Positions 30,398-37,732 of a stretch of DNA of 40,973 nucleotides are shown piece after piece. This DNA is from Arthrobacter sp. (GTDB lineage: Bacteria > Actinomycetota > Actinomycetes > Actinomycetales > Micrococcaceae): contig JASLBS010000076.1 in the NCBI GenBank assembly GCA_030146405.1, positions 1 through 40,973 of the forward strand, given 5' to 3'. The notes below the pieces were generated by a model. It was not told where the DNA came from and searched no databases. It saw only the letters and a program-made list of their open reading frames with translations. Position 1 is the first letter of the stretch, and every line of letters starts with the position of its first letter. The position numbers and the translations under genes were made by a program.

Positions 30398-31711
30398 TCA
30401 GAGGCCGTCGATGACCGCGTCGGCCAGTTCCTGCATCTGCTGCATCCCGGCGTCGACCTCGGTGTCACCCAGCAGGACCTGCACCAGGACGGGGCGGATC
30501 GCGTTGGTCACGGCTGCACTCGCGGGGCTGTTCGGTGCAGGCATCGTGGCTGCGATGGTCTCGTTCGCCGCAACCGCGTACCTCGAGCTGTCATCGGTCA
30601 CGATTCCTTCCCGTGCCGGGTAGGCAGCGGGAATTGCTGCCGTCGAAGCATCCTCGCCCACCGATGAGGCGATCATCTCGAAGAGCATGGCCTTGTCGAG
30701 CTGCGTGTTCGACGGGATGGCCCAACCATCCACCGACAGGCGGCTGAACAGGTAGGGCGACTCCGCGCCGACGGCCGGTGGGGCGGCGAAGGCGAAGTCC
30801 TCGGAGTACTGCGAGTTGGATTCCAGCGTGAGGTCGTTCATGCGGCCGGAGAACATGACGGCCATCGCCGCCGTGCCGTTGAACATCTGCTGCTGCACGC
30901 TCGGCTGGTCGAAGGTGGTCACCTGGGGGTCCATGTAGGGCAGGATCGACTTCATCCCCTCGAGGGCGGTCCGCGACTCGTCGGTGGTGAACTGGGCCTC
31001 GCCGGCTTCGTTGATGAAGTCCGCGCCTTCCGAGTTCATCGCCGCCTGGTAGTTCGTGGAGATGTCCGCGGTGGCGCTCCAGGGCATGGCGATCGGGTAC
31101 TCGATGTCGCCCTGCTCGCGGATGACCTCCGCGGCGTCGATCATGTCGTCGAACGACGTCGGGGCTTCGAGACCGAGGTCCTCGAAGACGTCCTGGCGGT
31201 AGGCGAGCACGTACATCTGGGCCTGCATCGGCAGTGCGTAGAGCTGTCCGTCGTAGGACAGGGCCGAGCGCATGCCCTCGTTCAGGGCGTCGAGGTCGTA
31301 CTTGTCGCCGTACTCGGCCACGAAGTCGTCCAGCGGTTCGATGCTGCCGGCCGAGGCGATCTCCGGTACGGCGAAACCGTAGGTCTCGATGATGTCGTAG
31401 GTGCCGGTCTCCCCGGCGAGGGTCGCCGTGGTCTTGGTGACCTGGCCACTGAAGTCGATCGGGTCGTGCAGCAGCGTGACGTTCTCACGGGTGCAGCTCG
31501 CCACCATGGTGTTGGTGAACGGGTCGATCGCCGACGAGTTGTAGGCCAGGACGTTCACCGTGGTGTCAGAATCGGGCATGGTGTAGTCGCACTCGACCTC
31601 GGCCGCGCCCTCGGCCGTGCGAGAACCCGCACCACATGCGGTGAGTCCCACCATGGTCGCCGTAATGGCCGCGGCGGCGACGCCTGTTCGCAGGCGTGAT
31701 TGGAAGCGCAT
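30398..31711 (-). CDS. Sugar-binding lipoprotein of the ABC importer
   Basis: 437 residues. Signal peptide with lipobox LTAC, lipidated at Cys26, then a family-1 extracellular solute-binding domain (about 45-430). Hallmarks are TYDIIETYGFAVPEIASAGS, QDVFEDLGLEAPTSFDDMID and NGTAAMAVMFSGRMND. It catches a sugar outside the membrane for the two permeases. Two adjacent ATGs occur: the one at 31711 has GAGGA six bases upstream and is preferred over 31714. First gene of the operon. Sugar unknown; no regulator gene is adjacent, but a 12-bp palindrome lies 57 bp upstream of the start. Confidence 0.93.
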   Translation of the reverse strand: MRFQSRLRTGVAAAAITATMVGLTACGAGSRTAEGAAEVECDYTMPDSDTTVNVLAYNSSAIDPFTNTMVASCTRENVTLLHDPIDFSGQVTKTTATLAGETGTYDIIETYGFAVPEIASAGSIEPLDDFVAEYGDKYDLDALNEGMRSALSYDGQLYALPMQAQMYVLAYRQDVFEDLGLEAPTSFDDMIDAAEVIREQGDIEYPIAMPWSATADISTNYQAAMNSEGADFINEAGEAQFTTDESRTALEGMKSILPYMDPQVTTFDQPSVQQQMFNGTAAMAVMFSGRMNDLTLESNSQYSEDFAFAAPPAVGAESPYLFSRLSVDGWAIPSNTQLDKAMLFEMIASSVGEDASTAAIPAAYPAREGIVTDDSSRYAVAANETIAATMPAPNSPASAAVTNAIRPVLVQVLLGDTEVDAGMQQMQELADAVIDGL

Positions 31712-31767
31712 CATATTTCCTCTTCTGAATCCGTGGGGAGCCGAGACATTCCGGCTCACTCCGAGAC

Positions 31768-31779
31768 GTGTACGTACAC
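31768..31779. promoter_or_regulatory. Perfect 12-bp palindrome upstream of the sugar ABC operon
   Basis: GTGTACGTACAC is self-complementary, AT-richer than its surroundings, and placed 57 bp before the binding-protein start, where an operator would sit. The regulator is not identifiable in the window. Confidence 0.45.
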
Positions 31780-31814
31780 AGGGACAGCTCGCGGTCTTAC
31801 AACCACGTGGAAGA

Positions 31815-31851
31815 AATAGCACACCGCGTCGATTCGACGCGGTGTGCTATT
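31815..31851. terminator. 37-bp perfect inverted repeat, probable terminator of the MFS gene
   Basis: Left arm AATAGCACACCGCGTCGA (31815-31832), one spacer base, right arm TCGACGCGGTGTGCTATT (31834-31851): 18 perfect base pairs. A and T ends on each side (AGAAATAG / CTATT) give it the look of a bidirectional factor-independent terminator. The MFS gene ends 280 bp away in the right direction. Its perfection and isolation leave other roles open, such as a recombination or protein-binding site. Confidence 0.6.
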
Positions 31852-32133
31852 GCAGCGGGCAGGTCTAGCGTGAAGTTGTACAGCTGTCGGCGATGGACAC
31901 GTCCTGAACGGTTGCCGCTTCTCGGTTCAGCCATTGGTGGAGGAGCCGATCGCGGACCCGGGTCAACGCCAGATCCTCAGTGTAGAGGGAGCCACGGACA
32001 GTCCGACGACCAGGCCCGCTTCCGGGGGCTCCTGCGCCTCCTGTACGACGTGGTGTTACGGTCGAGGGTGGATCGTCCACCCGTACCGACGCCGGACCCC
32101 GGCTGTGCGGGGTAGGCAGGGTGGGTACTTCCC

Positions 32134-33720
32134 CTAGTGGTCCACGGACCCGCGATGGGCGGTCGTCTCCCCGCGCAGGCTCCAGGCCGCGAGGAGTGAT
32201 GCCCCGACCATGAGCAGCGCGGCGATCCCGGAGGTGACGGTGACGCCACTGTCGAAGGCATGGAACGCCGAGTCCTGCAACAGTGCCGCGCTCGCAGGAG
32301 CGAGGTTCGTCGCCACTTCGACGGCACCGCCGAGTGTCTCCGTGGATGCGCCCGCCTGTGCAGCGGTGAGCCCCTCGGGAAGCAGCAGGTTGCGCTGGTA
32401 GGAGGCGAGCAGGATGCTCCCGAGGACGGCGGTACCGAGGACCGAGCCCACCTCGTAGGCGGTCTCCGAAACCGCGGAGGCCGCACCGGCCTTGGCCGCG
32501 GGCACGGTGGACAGGATGAGGTCGTTGGACACGGTCTCCGACGCGCCCACCCCGATACCGAGGACCATGAAGGCGATCATCAGGAAACCCGCCGATCCAC
32601 CCTCACCCAGCAGGGCGATCATCGTGTAGGCGACGGCCGAGAACATCAGGGCCACCGGGACGACGGCGTGTGCCGGGAGGCGGCGGGCGATCGGGACGAC
32701 GCCGAGCCCGGCGATGATGGTCACGAGGAGGCCCGGCAACAGGACGAGGCCGGCATTGAGCGGACTGTATCCGAGGACGAGCTGCAGGTGCTGGGAGACG
32801 AAGAACAGGAAGCCGACGAGCGAGAAGATCGCGAGCAGGTTCACCAGCACGGCGCCGGTGAACGGGCGGATGGTGAACAGCCGGACGTCGAGCATGGGGT
32901 CATGGCGCTGCAGTTGACGCACCACGAACGCCGTCCCTGCGACCAGGCCGATGAATGCCGCGGCTACCGAGACCAGCAGCGGTCCGCCCTTGGCGAGGTT
33001 CTTGATCGCATAGACGATCGGCAGCATGGTCCCGATGGACAGGACGATCCCGGCGTAGTCCACCCGGCCGGGATGGGGGTCCCGCGACTCGGGCACGATG
33101 ACGGGTGTCAGCGCGAGCATCAGCACGAGGACCGGGACGGCGAGCAGGAACACGGATCCCCACCAGAAATGCTCGAGGAGGATACCGCCGAGGAGCGGCC
33201 CGAGAGCCGCACCTCCCGAGAAGCCGGCGGCCCAGACCGCGATGGCGATACGTCGCTGGTTGCGGTCGGTGAAGATGTTGCGGATCAACGAGAGGGTGGA
33301 GGGCATCAGCATGGCGCCGAAGACGCCCAGACCCACCCGTGCGGCGACGAGGAAGGCGGCGGTGGGCGCGAAGGCTGCGACGACCGAGACGGCGGCGAAG
33401 CCTGCTGCCCCGATCATGAGGAGGCGCCGGCGGCCGAAGCGGTCGCCGAAACTGCCCATGGCGACCAGGAGTCCTGCGAGAACGAGGGGGTAGCTGTCCA
33501 CGATCCACAGCAGCGTGGTGCCGCTGGTCGAGAAGTGACGCGAGATCTCCGGCAGAGCGAAGCTCAGCACGGTGTTGTCCACCGAGACCAGGAGCACCGG
33601 CAGCATCAGCACGGCGAGGGCGAACCATCCGCGGCGGCCGGCCGTCGCAGGGGGAGGGGATTGAACGGCACGCGGGTTCACCTCGGACACACGTGCGGAG
33701 CGGGAGGGTGTGGTGGTCAT
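32134..33720 (-). CDS. MFS drug exporter, DHA2 (14-helix, QacA/EmrB type)
   Basis: 528 residues with 14 hydrophobic helices. Helix 1 region LPVLLVSVDNTVLSFALPEI carries the Asp of motif D1 of the DHA2 group; the loop between helices 2 and 3 reads GSFGDRFGRRRLL (motif A), and GPLLGGILLEHFWWGSVF is motif C, the antiporter signature. These proteins expel drugs or lipophilic cations with H+ exchange. The ATG at 33720 sits 8 bases behind TATAGC, with no ribosome site, so the mRNA is probably leaderless. Divergent from a TetR gene, with an operator in its promoter. Confidence 0.95.
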   Translation of the reverse strand: MTTTPSRSARVSEVNPRAVQSPPPATAGRRGWFALAVLMLPVLLVSVDNTVLSFALPEISRHFSTSGTTLLWIVDSYPLVLAGLLVAMGSFGDRFGRRRLLMIGAAGFAAVSVVAAFAPTAAFLVAARVGLGVFGAMLMPSTLSLIRNIFTDRNQRRIAIAVWAAGFSGGAALGPLLGGILLEHFWWGSVFLLAVPVLVLMLALTPVIVPESRDPHPGRVDYAGIVLSIGTMLPIVYAIKNLAKGGPLLVSVAAAFIGLVAGTAFVVRQLQRHDPMLDVRLFTIRPFTGAVLVNLLAIFSLVGFLFFVSQHLQLVLGYSPLNAGLVLLPGLLVTIIAGLGVVPIARRLPAHAVVPVALMFSAVAYTMIALLGEGGSAGFLMIAFMVLGIGVGASETVSNDLILSTVPAAKAGAASAVSETAYEVGSVLGTAVLGSILLASYQRNLLLPEGLTAAQAGASTETLGGAVEVATNLAPASAALLQDSAFHAFDSGVTVTSGIAALLMVGASLLAAWSLRGETTAHRGSVDH

Positions 33721-33728
33721 GCAACTAA

Positions 33729-33756
33729 GCTATACCGTCCAGCCGGTACAGTACAA
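33729..33756 (-). promoter_or_regulatory. MFS promoter with TetR operator in the spacer
   Basis: On the minus strand TTGTAC (-35, 33751-33756), a 16-bp spacer, and TATAGC (-10, 33729-33734). The inverted repeat TACCG-TCCAGC-CGGTA (33733-33748) fills the spacer, so bound repressor would exclude RNA polymerase, as QacR does. The TetR gene's own -10 box (TACCAT, 33770-33775) ends six bases before its GTG, also leaderless. Confidence 0.7.
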
Positions 33757-33781
33757 CAAAGGTGACGCGTACCATGGTGGA

Positions 33782-34333
33782 GTGTCCAGTTCCCGCGAGC
33801 GCATTCTCGACAGTTTCGAAGACGCGCTGATCCGCGATGGTGAGCGGGCAGCGACCATGGAGGCCGTGGCTGCGTCGGCCGAGGTGTCCAAGGGGGGCCT
33901 GCTGTACCACTTCCCCTCCAAGGAAGCCCTGGTGGAGGGGCTGGGTGAGCGGCTCCGCGGTCTTGCCGAACGGGACCGCGACATCATGGCTGCGGCCCCC
34001 GATGGTGCGGCCCGCTACTACGTACGGACCTCGGTGTTCGAGAACAGTGCGCTGGACCGTGCCCTCGTGTCCACGGCACGGCTGGCGCAGCAGGGGCACC
34101 CGACGGCGAAGGCTTCCCTCGCCGACATCCAGGACCGATGGCTCGATGCCCTCGAGGCGCAGCTCGGCGATCGCACCACGGCGCGTGCCGTGAAGCTCCT
34201 GGGGGACGGTCTCTACTACGACGCGGCGTTCTTCGCCTCCGCCGGGACAGGACGTACGAGCAGCCGCGAGATCGACGAGCTGCTCGAGGTCGTCGACCTC
34301 ATCGTCGCCGGGCACGGCTCCCGCACGCACTGA
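33782..34333 (+). CDS. TetR-family repressor of the MFS exporter
   Basis: 183 residues. N-terminal TetR helix-turn-helix (about 3-50): RERILDSFEDALIRDGERAA followed by MEAVAASAEVSKGGLLYHFP and SKEALV. The C-terminal part is helical and lacks recognisable ligand residues; KGGLLYHF is the form of several drug-exporter repressors. The frame runs upstream to 33710, but homology begins at the GTG at 33782, which also lies just behind a -10 box. Divergent from the MFS gene across about 60 bp, with an operator between. Control of the exporter is strongly suggested by layout; its inducer is unknown. Confidence 0.92.
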   Translation: MSSSRERILDSFEDALIRDGERAATMEAVAASAEVSKGGLLYHFPSKEALVEGLGERLRGLAERDRDIMAAAPDGAARYYVRTSVFENSALDRALVSTARLAQQGHPTAKASLADIQDRWLDALEAQLGDRTTARAVKLLGDGLYYDAAFFASAGTGRTSSREIDELLEVVDLIVAGHGSRTH

Positions 34334-34491
34334 GCGCCGGTCACGTACGCCCTATCGGTCCGGGCCCGCCGCCGGTGCTGACCCGGAGCCGGCAGAGTCC
34401 CGCAGCAGCATCGCCGTCCTCCGGCTCACCGTCGTGGCAGGCGTAGGTGCGGCAGTGCGGGTGGGGCGGTGGTTCCGGCTTCCAGGTGAAC

Positions 34492-35979
34492 CTAGCGCCG
34501 GGTGTCCGAGAGGTCCGACGTGGCCGGTCCCTCCAGCAGTTCGCCCTCCGCCGTGAACCGCGATCCGTGGAGGGGGCAGTCCCACGAGCGTTCGGCGTCG
34601 TTCCAGGTCAGGATCCCCTTCAGGTGCGGGCAGACGGCCGAGACCCGGTGCTGCACGCCGTCCACGGTGCAGACACCGATGGGTCGGGCACCCTCACGGA
34701 TCACGCGGCCCTCGCCCTCGCCGGGAACGGAGGTTCCGGTCTTCGCCAGCCCGGACAGCCAGCCGGTCACCAGCTCCATCCCCACCAGGGCGTTGGCCTG
34801 CGTGGTGGACAGGGCGTCCGCCGAACTGACCTTCGTCCGGTACAGCGTCCGGGCCCAGGGCATGGTGCCGCCGAGGATCTCGCTGGAGAGTGCCAGGGAA
34901 GCGGCGACCGCGTTGGTCATGCCCCACTTGTTGTAGCCGGTTGCCGCGTAGATGTGTCCGCCCCCCGCCGGCACCTTGCCCACGTACGGTACCGACGCGG
35001 CAGGCTTGTAGTCCTGGGCCGACCACGCGTAGGCGGGGCGCGCCGTCGGGAAGTACTCCTGGGCCCACCGGGTGAGGTCGTCCACCTTCGCCTGCGTGTT
35101 CGAGCTGTGGCCCACCTTGTGTCCGTTGCCGCCCACGATCAGGTACTTGGTGCCGTCCACCACGGCGGTGCGGAGCGAGCGCGTGGGTGAGTCTGCGCTG
35201 AGGTACATGTCTTCCGGCACGTCGTCGGTGACGGTCAGGGCCACGCAGTAGGAGCGCATGGGCTGGAGTACGGCGAAGTATCCACCGCGGTCGAGGATGG
35301 GGATGCCCGTGGCCAGCACCACGTTCGAAGCCGTCACCGTCCCCGCACCGGTGACGAGTTGCACGCCGTCGAACTCGGCCTTCGCGACACCGCGGACCCG
35401 CACGCCCTCGATCAGGGCACCACCGCGCCGCCGCAGTTCGGCGGCCAGGCCGGCGAGTACCTCGAGCGGATGGAACTGTGCCTGGTCCTTGAGGCGGAGT
35501 GTCCTTCGCACGGGGAAGGGCAGGACCGCCGCAGCGCCCAGTTCGGTGTCGAGGCCCGCCGCCATGCAGGCCTCGTGCTCGGCGGTCAGCGCCCGCGCAC
35601 CCGTGTCGGTCGTGGCGTAGTCCACGGTGTCCCGGGTGTCGTACGCGATGCCGTTCTCGTCGCAGAACCGCAGGAGCCAGCTCTGCCCCTCCCGGTTCCC
35701 GGTGACGTAGGCGCGGGCCAGCTCGGCATCGTGGTGCTTCACGATGGTGGAGACGGTGGTGCCCTGCAGCAGCGAGAGCTTGGCCGTGGTGTTCCCGGTG
35801 GTCACGGCCCCGGTGGTGCGTGCTTCGAGGACCGCCACCCGGTGGCCGGCCCGGGCCAGCAGGACCGCCGTCGTGAGACCCGTCAGGCCTGCTCCGACGA
35901 CCACCGAATCGTAGGCGGAGCCGTCCTGGAACGTGTCCGATTCGATGTGCGGAGCGGTGTCGAGCCAGAGCGATCTCAT
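34492..35979 (-). CDS. FAD-dependent oxidoreductase with C-terminal Rieske [2Fe-2S] domain
   Basis: 495 residues. An FAD-binding DAO-type domain at the N-terminus (VVVGAGLTGLTTAVLLARAG, with G29, G31, G34) runs to about residue 395. A Rieske domain closes the protein: Cys450 and His452 in VCPHL, Cys468 and His471 in CPLHGSRF, the complete [2Fe-2S] ligand set. The DAO part resembles gamma-glutamylputrescine/glycine-oxidase-type amine oxidases, but the substrate is unknown. AAGGGACTCCC precedes the ATG at 35979. A 9-bp-stem hairpin lies 18 bp upstream of the start. It is divergent from the photolyase gene. An electron path between Rieske and FAD is expected from family knowledge. Confidence 0.93.
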   Translation of the reverse strand: MRSLWLDTAPHIESDTFQDGSAYDSVVVGAGLTGLTTAVLLARAGHRVAVLEARTTGAVTTGNTTAKLSLLQGTTVSTIVKHHDAELARAYVTGNREGQSWLLRFCDENGIAYDTRDTVDYATTDTGARALTAEHEACMAAGLDTELGAAAVLPFPVRRTLRLKDQAQFHPLEVLAGLAAELRRRGGALIEGVRVRGVAKAEFDGVQLVTGAGTVTASNVVLATGIPILDRGGYFAVLQPMRSYCVALTVTDDVPEDMYLSADSPTRSLRTAVVDGTKYLIVGGNGHKVGHSSNTQAKVDDLTRWAQEYFPTARPAYAWSAQDYKPAASVPYVGKVPAGGGHIYAATGYNKWGMTNAVAASLALSSEILGGTMPWARTLYRTKVSSADALSTTQANALVGMELVTGWLSGLAKTGTSVPGEGEGRVIREGARPIGVCTVDGVQHRVSAVCPHLKGILTWNDAERSWDCPLHGSRFTAEGELLEGPATSDLSDTRR

Positions 35980-35997
35980 GGGAGTCCCTTCGGGAGC

Positions 35998-36020
35998 GGT
36001 TCGGTGACCTCCACCGAACC
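35998..36020. promoter_or_regulatory. Perfect 9-bp inverted repeat before the FAD-Rieske gene
   Basis: GGTTCGGTG (35998-36006), five-base loop ACCTC, CACCGAACC (36012-36020). It lies 18 bp before the FAD-Rieske start in the 133-bp gap shared with the photolyase gene. Could be an operator or a 5' mRNA stem; it is too close to the start to be a terminator. Confidence 0.45.
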
Positions 36021-36112
36021 AGTCAGTCCGCGGCCAGTCAAGCGTTCCGGACCTGTCAGCGGTGACGGCTAGGGTTGCGCTCGATCACCGTCGCCTCCGG
36101 AAGGATCCTCTC

Positions 36113-37723
36113 GTGCATGTCAGACTCGTCCTGCCGCACCAGCTGTTCGAGGACCACCTCGAGGCCTCCCCGGACACGCGCTTCATCCTGCTGGAGGACG
36201 ACCTCCTGTTCCGCGAGCTCCGTTTCCACCAGCAGAAACTCGTCCTGCACCGTGCCGGAATGACCCTGTTCACGCAGCGCCTCCGGGATGCAGGCTTCGA
36301 GACGGACCACCTCAGGACCTCGGCGGGCTCGACCAGCCAGGAAGCGCTGGCGGCCCTCCTGGTCGACCGCGGCGCCACCGTGGTCACCTACTACGACGTC
36401 GTGGACGACTGGCTCGAGCGCAGGCTCGCCCGGACGCTCGCCGACGCCGGCGTGGAGTCCCGCGTCCTCGAGACGCCGCAGTTCCTCACCTCACGCGGGG
36501 AGATCGATGCGTACTTCCCGTCCCGCAGCTGGCGGATGCAGACCTTCTACGAGTGGCAGCGCAAACGCCTCGGCATCCTGGTGGAGGCCGACGGCTCCCC
36601 GGTGGGCGGGAAGTGGAGCTTCGATGCGGAGAACCGGAAGAAGCTGCCGAAGAAGATCACGCTGCCCGAGCTGCCGCGGTTCGAGCGCCCCGCCGAGGTC
36701 CAGGACGCGATCGAGTGGGTGCAGTCCGAGTTTCCCGACAACCCGGGCAACGCCGAGTCCTTCAACTGGCCGGTCACCCACCGTCAGGCGTTCGACGCCC
36801 TCGAAGTCTTCCTGACCGAGCGGTTCGAACTCTTCGGCCCGTACGAGGACGCCATCGCGGAGGGCAAGACCTACCTCTTCCACTCCGCGCTCAGTTCCAG
36901 CATGAACACGGGCCTGCTGAGCCCTGCCGTGGTGGTGGACCTCGCCCTCGACTTCGCCCGGAGGCACGGTACGCCCATCGCGAGCGTGGAGGGCTTCATC
37001 CGCCAGGTGATCGGCTGGCGCGAGTACATGCGGGCGTCCTACGTGCTGCGTGGTGTGGAGATGCGCACGGGCAACACGCTGGCGCTCGCGGCAGACCTCG
37101 ATGAACGGTGGTGGACGGGGGAGACCGGGCTGGCGCCGGTGGACTCCGTGATCACGCGGGTCCTCGACACGGCTTACGCGCACCACATCGAGCGGCTCAT
37201 GGTGCTCGGGAACGCAGCCCTGCTCATGCGTGCCAAACCCGATGACGTGTACCGATGGTTCATGGAGATGTTCATCGACGCCTACGACTGGGTGATGGTG
37301 CCCAACGTGTACGCGATGAGCCAGTACGCGGCCGGGACCCTGATCACCACCAAGCCCTATGTGAGCGGCAGCAACTACGTCAAGAAGATGAGCGATTTCA
37401 CGGACGGTCCCTGGCGGTTCAGCTGGGACGCCCTCTACTGGGAGTTCGTCGGTGATTACCGGGAACTCTTCGCACGCAACCCTCGCTCCCGGATGAGCGT
37501 GGTGCTCTACGACCGGATGGACACCGAACGGCGGACCGCACTGCGGGGCGAGGCCGCACGGTGGATCCCGGACAAGGGTCCGACGTCGGACGGTTCGGGG
37601 GTGCGCACTGCTCCACGGGCGCGAGCACCTCTCGACACGTCGACGACGGAGCAGCGATCACCGACCGGGCAACCGAGGACGGCGAAGAAATCCGTGACCG
37701 AGGCGACCCTGCCCGGCCTATAG
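36113..37723 (+). CDS. Photolyase/cryptochrome of the FeS-BCP (PhrB) class, without Fe-S cysteines
   Basis: 536 residues. N-terminal alpha/beta antenna-type domain from VRLVLPHQLF; the C-terminal FAD domain has SVEGFIRQVIGWREYMRASY, AYAHHIERLMVLGN (His357/His358, lesion-site histidines in PhrB), MVPNVYAMSQYAAG, TKPYVSGSNYVKKMSDF and DALYW. These are clear marks of the prokaryotic (6-4) photolyase class, which normally holds a [4Fe-4S] cluster on four Cys. Here the segment between MSDF and DALYW is shortened to TDGPWRFSW, and the whole protein has no cysteine. DNA-repair photolyase is the best call; a cryptochrome-like sensor is possible. GTG at 36113 has GGAAGGA upstream and gives the family N-terminus. 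About 50 residues of Thr/Arg/Pro-rich tail follow the domain. Confidence 0.92.
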   Translation: MHVRLVLPHQLFEDHLEASPDTRFILLEDDLLFRELRFHQQKLVLHRAGMTLFTQRLRDAGFETDHLRTSAGSTSQEALAALLVDRGATVVTYYDVVDDWLERRLARTLADAGVESRVLETPQFLTSRGEIDAYFPSRSWRMQTFYEWQRKRLGILVEADGSPVGGKWSFDAENRKKLPKKITLPELPRFERPAEVQDAIEWVQSEFPDNPGNAESFNWPVTHRQAFDALEVFLTERFELFGPYEDAIAEGKTYLFHSALSSSMNTGLLSPAVVVDLALDFARRHGTPIASVEGFIRQVIGWREYMRASYVLRGVEMRTGNTLALAADLDERWWTGETGLAPVDSVITRVLDTAYAHHIERLMVLGNAALLMRAKPDDVYRWFMEMFIDAYDWVMVPNVYAMSQYAAGTLITTKPYVSGSNYVKKMSDFTDGPWRFSWDALYWEFVGDYRELFARNPRSRMSVVLYDRMDTERRTALRGEAARWIPDKGPTSDGSGVRTAPRARAPLDTSTTEQRSPTGQPRTAKKSVTEATLPGL

Positions 37724-37724
37724 T
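37719..37724 (+). promoter_or_regulatory. -10 box of the aldo/keto reductase promoter, overlapping a stop codon
   Basis: TATAGT, one base from consensus TATAAT, ends eight bases before the ATG at 37733. The stop codon TAG of the photolyase gene (37721-37723) is part of it. A GTGACC-like -35 lies about 19 bp upstream. The reductase transcript is probably leaderless or nearly so. Confidence 0.6.
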
Positions 37725-37732
37725 CTTCAAGC

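Larger units (their letters stand above)
31712..32133. other. 422-bp intergenic region with palindrome, large inverted repeat and no clear gene
   Basis: Promoter side of the sugar ABC operon on the left and downstream side of the MFS gene on the right. It holds the palindrome at 31768-31779 and the 37-bp inverted repeat at 31815-31851. A 71-codon minus-strand frame (31865-32080) lacks a ribosome site and convincing homology; its end (QDVSIADSC) faintly recalls the end of LacI-type regulators, so decay of a former regulator gene is possible but unproven. Confidence 0.5.

Noticed and set aside
31865..32080. 71-residue minus-strand frame that could be a LacI-type regulator relic
   Set aside because: Only the last few residues vaguely resemble a LacI end; no start context. 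Kept as a comment in the intergenic entry, not as a gene.
32260..33765. 501-residue plus-strand open frame over the MFS gene
   Set aside because: Extremely Glu/Asp/Gly/His/Arg-rich antisense of membrane helices; not a real protein.
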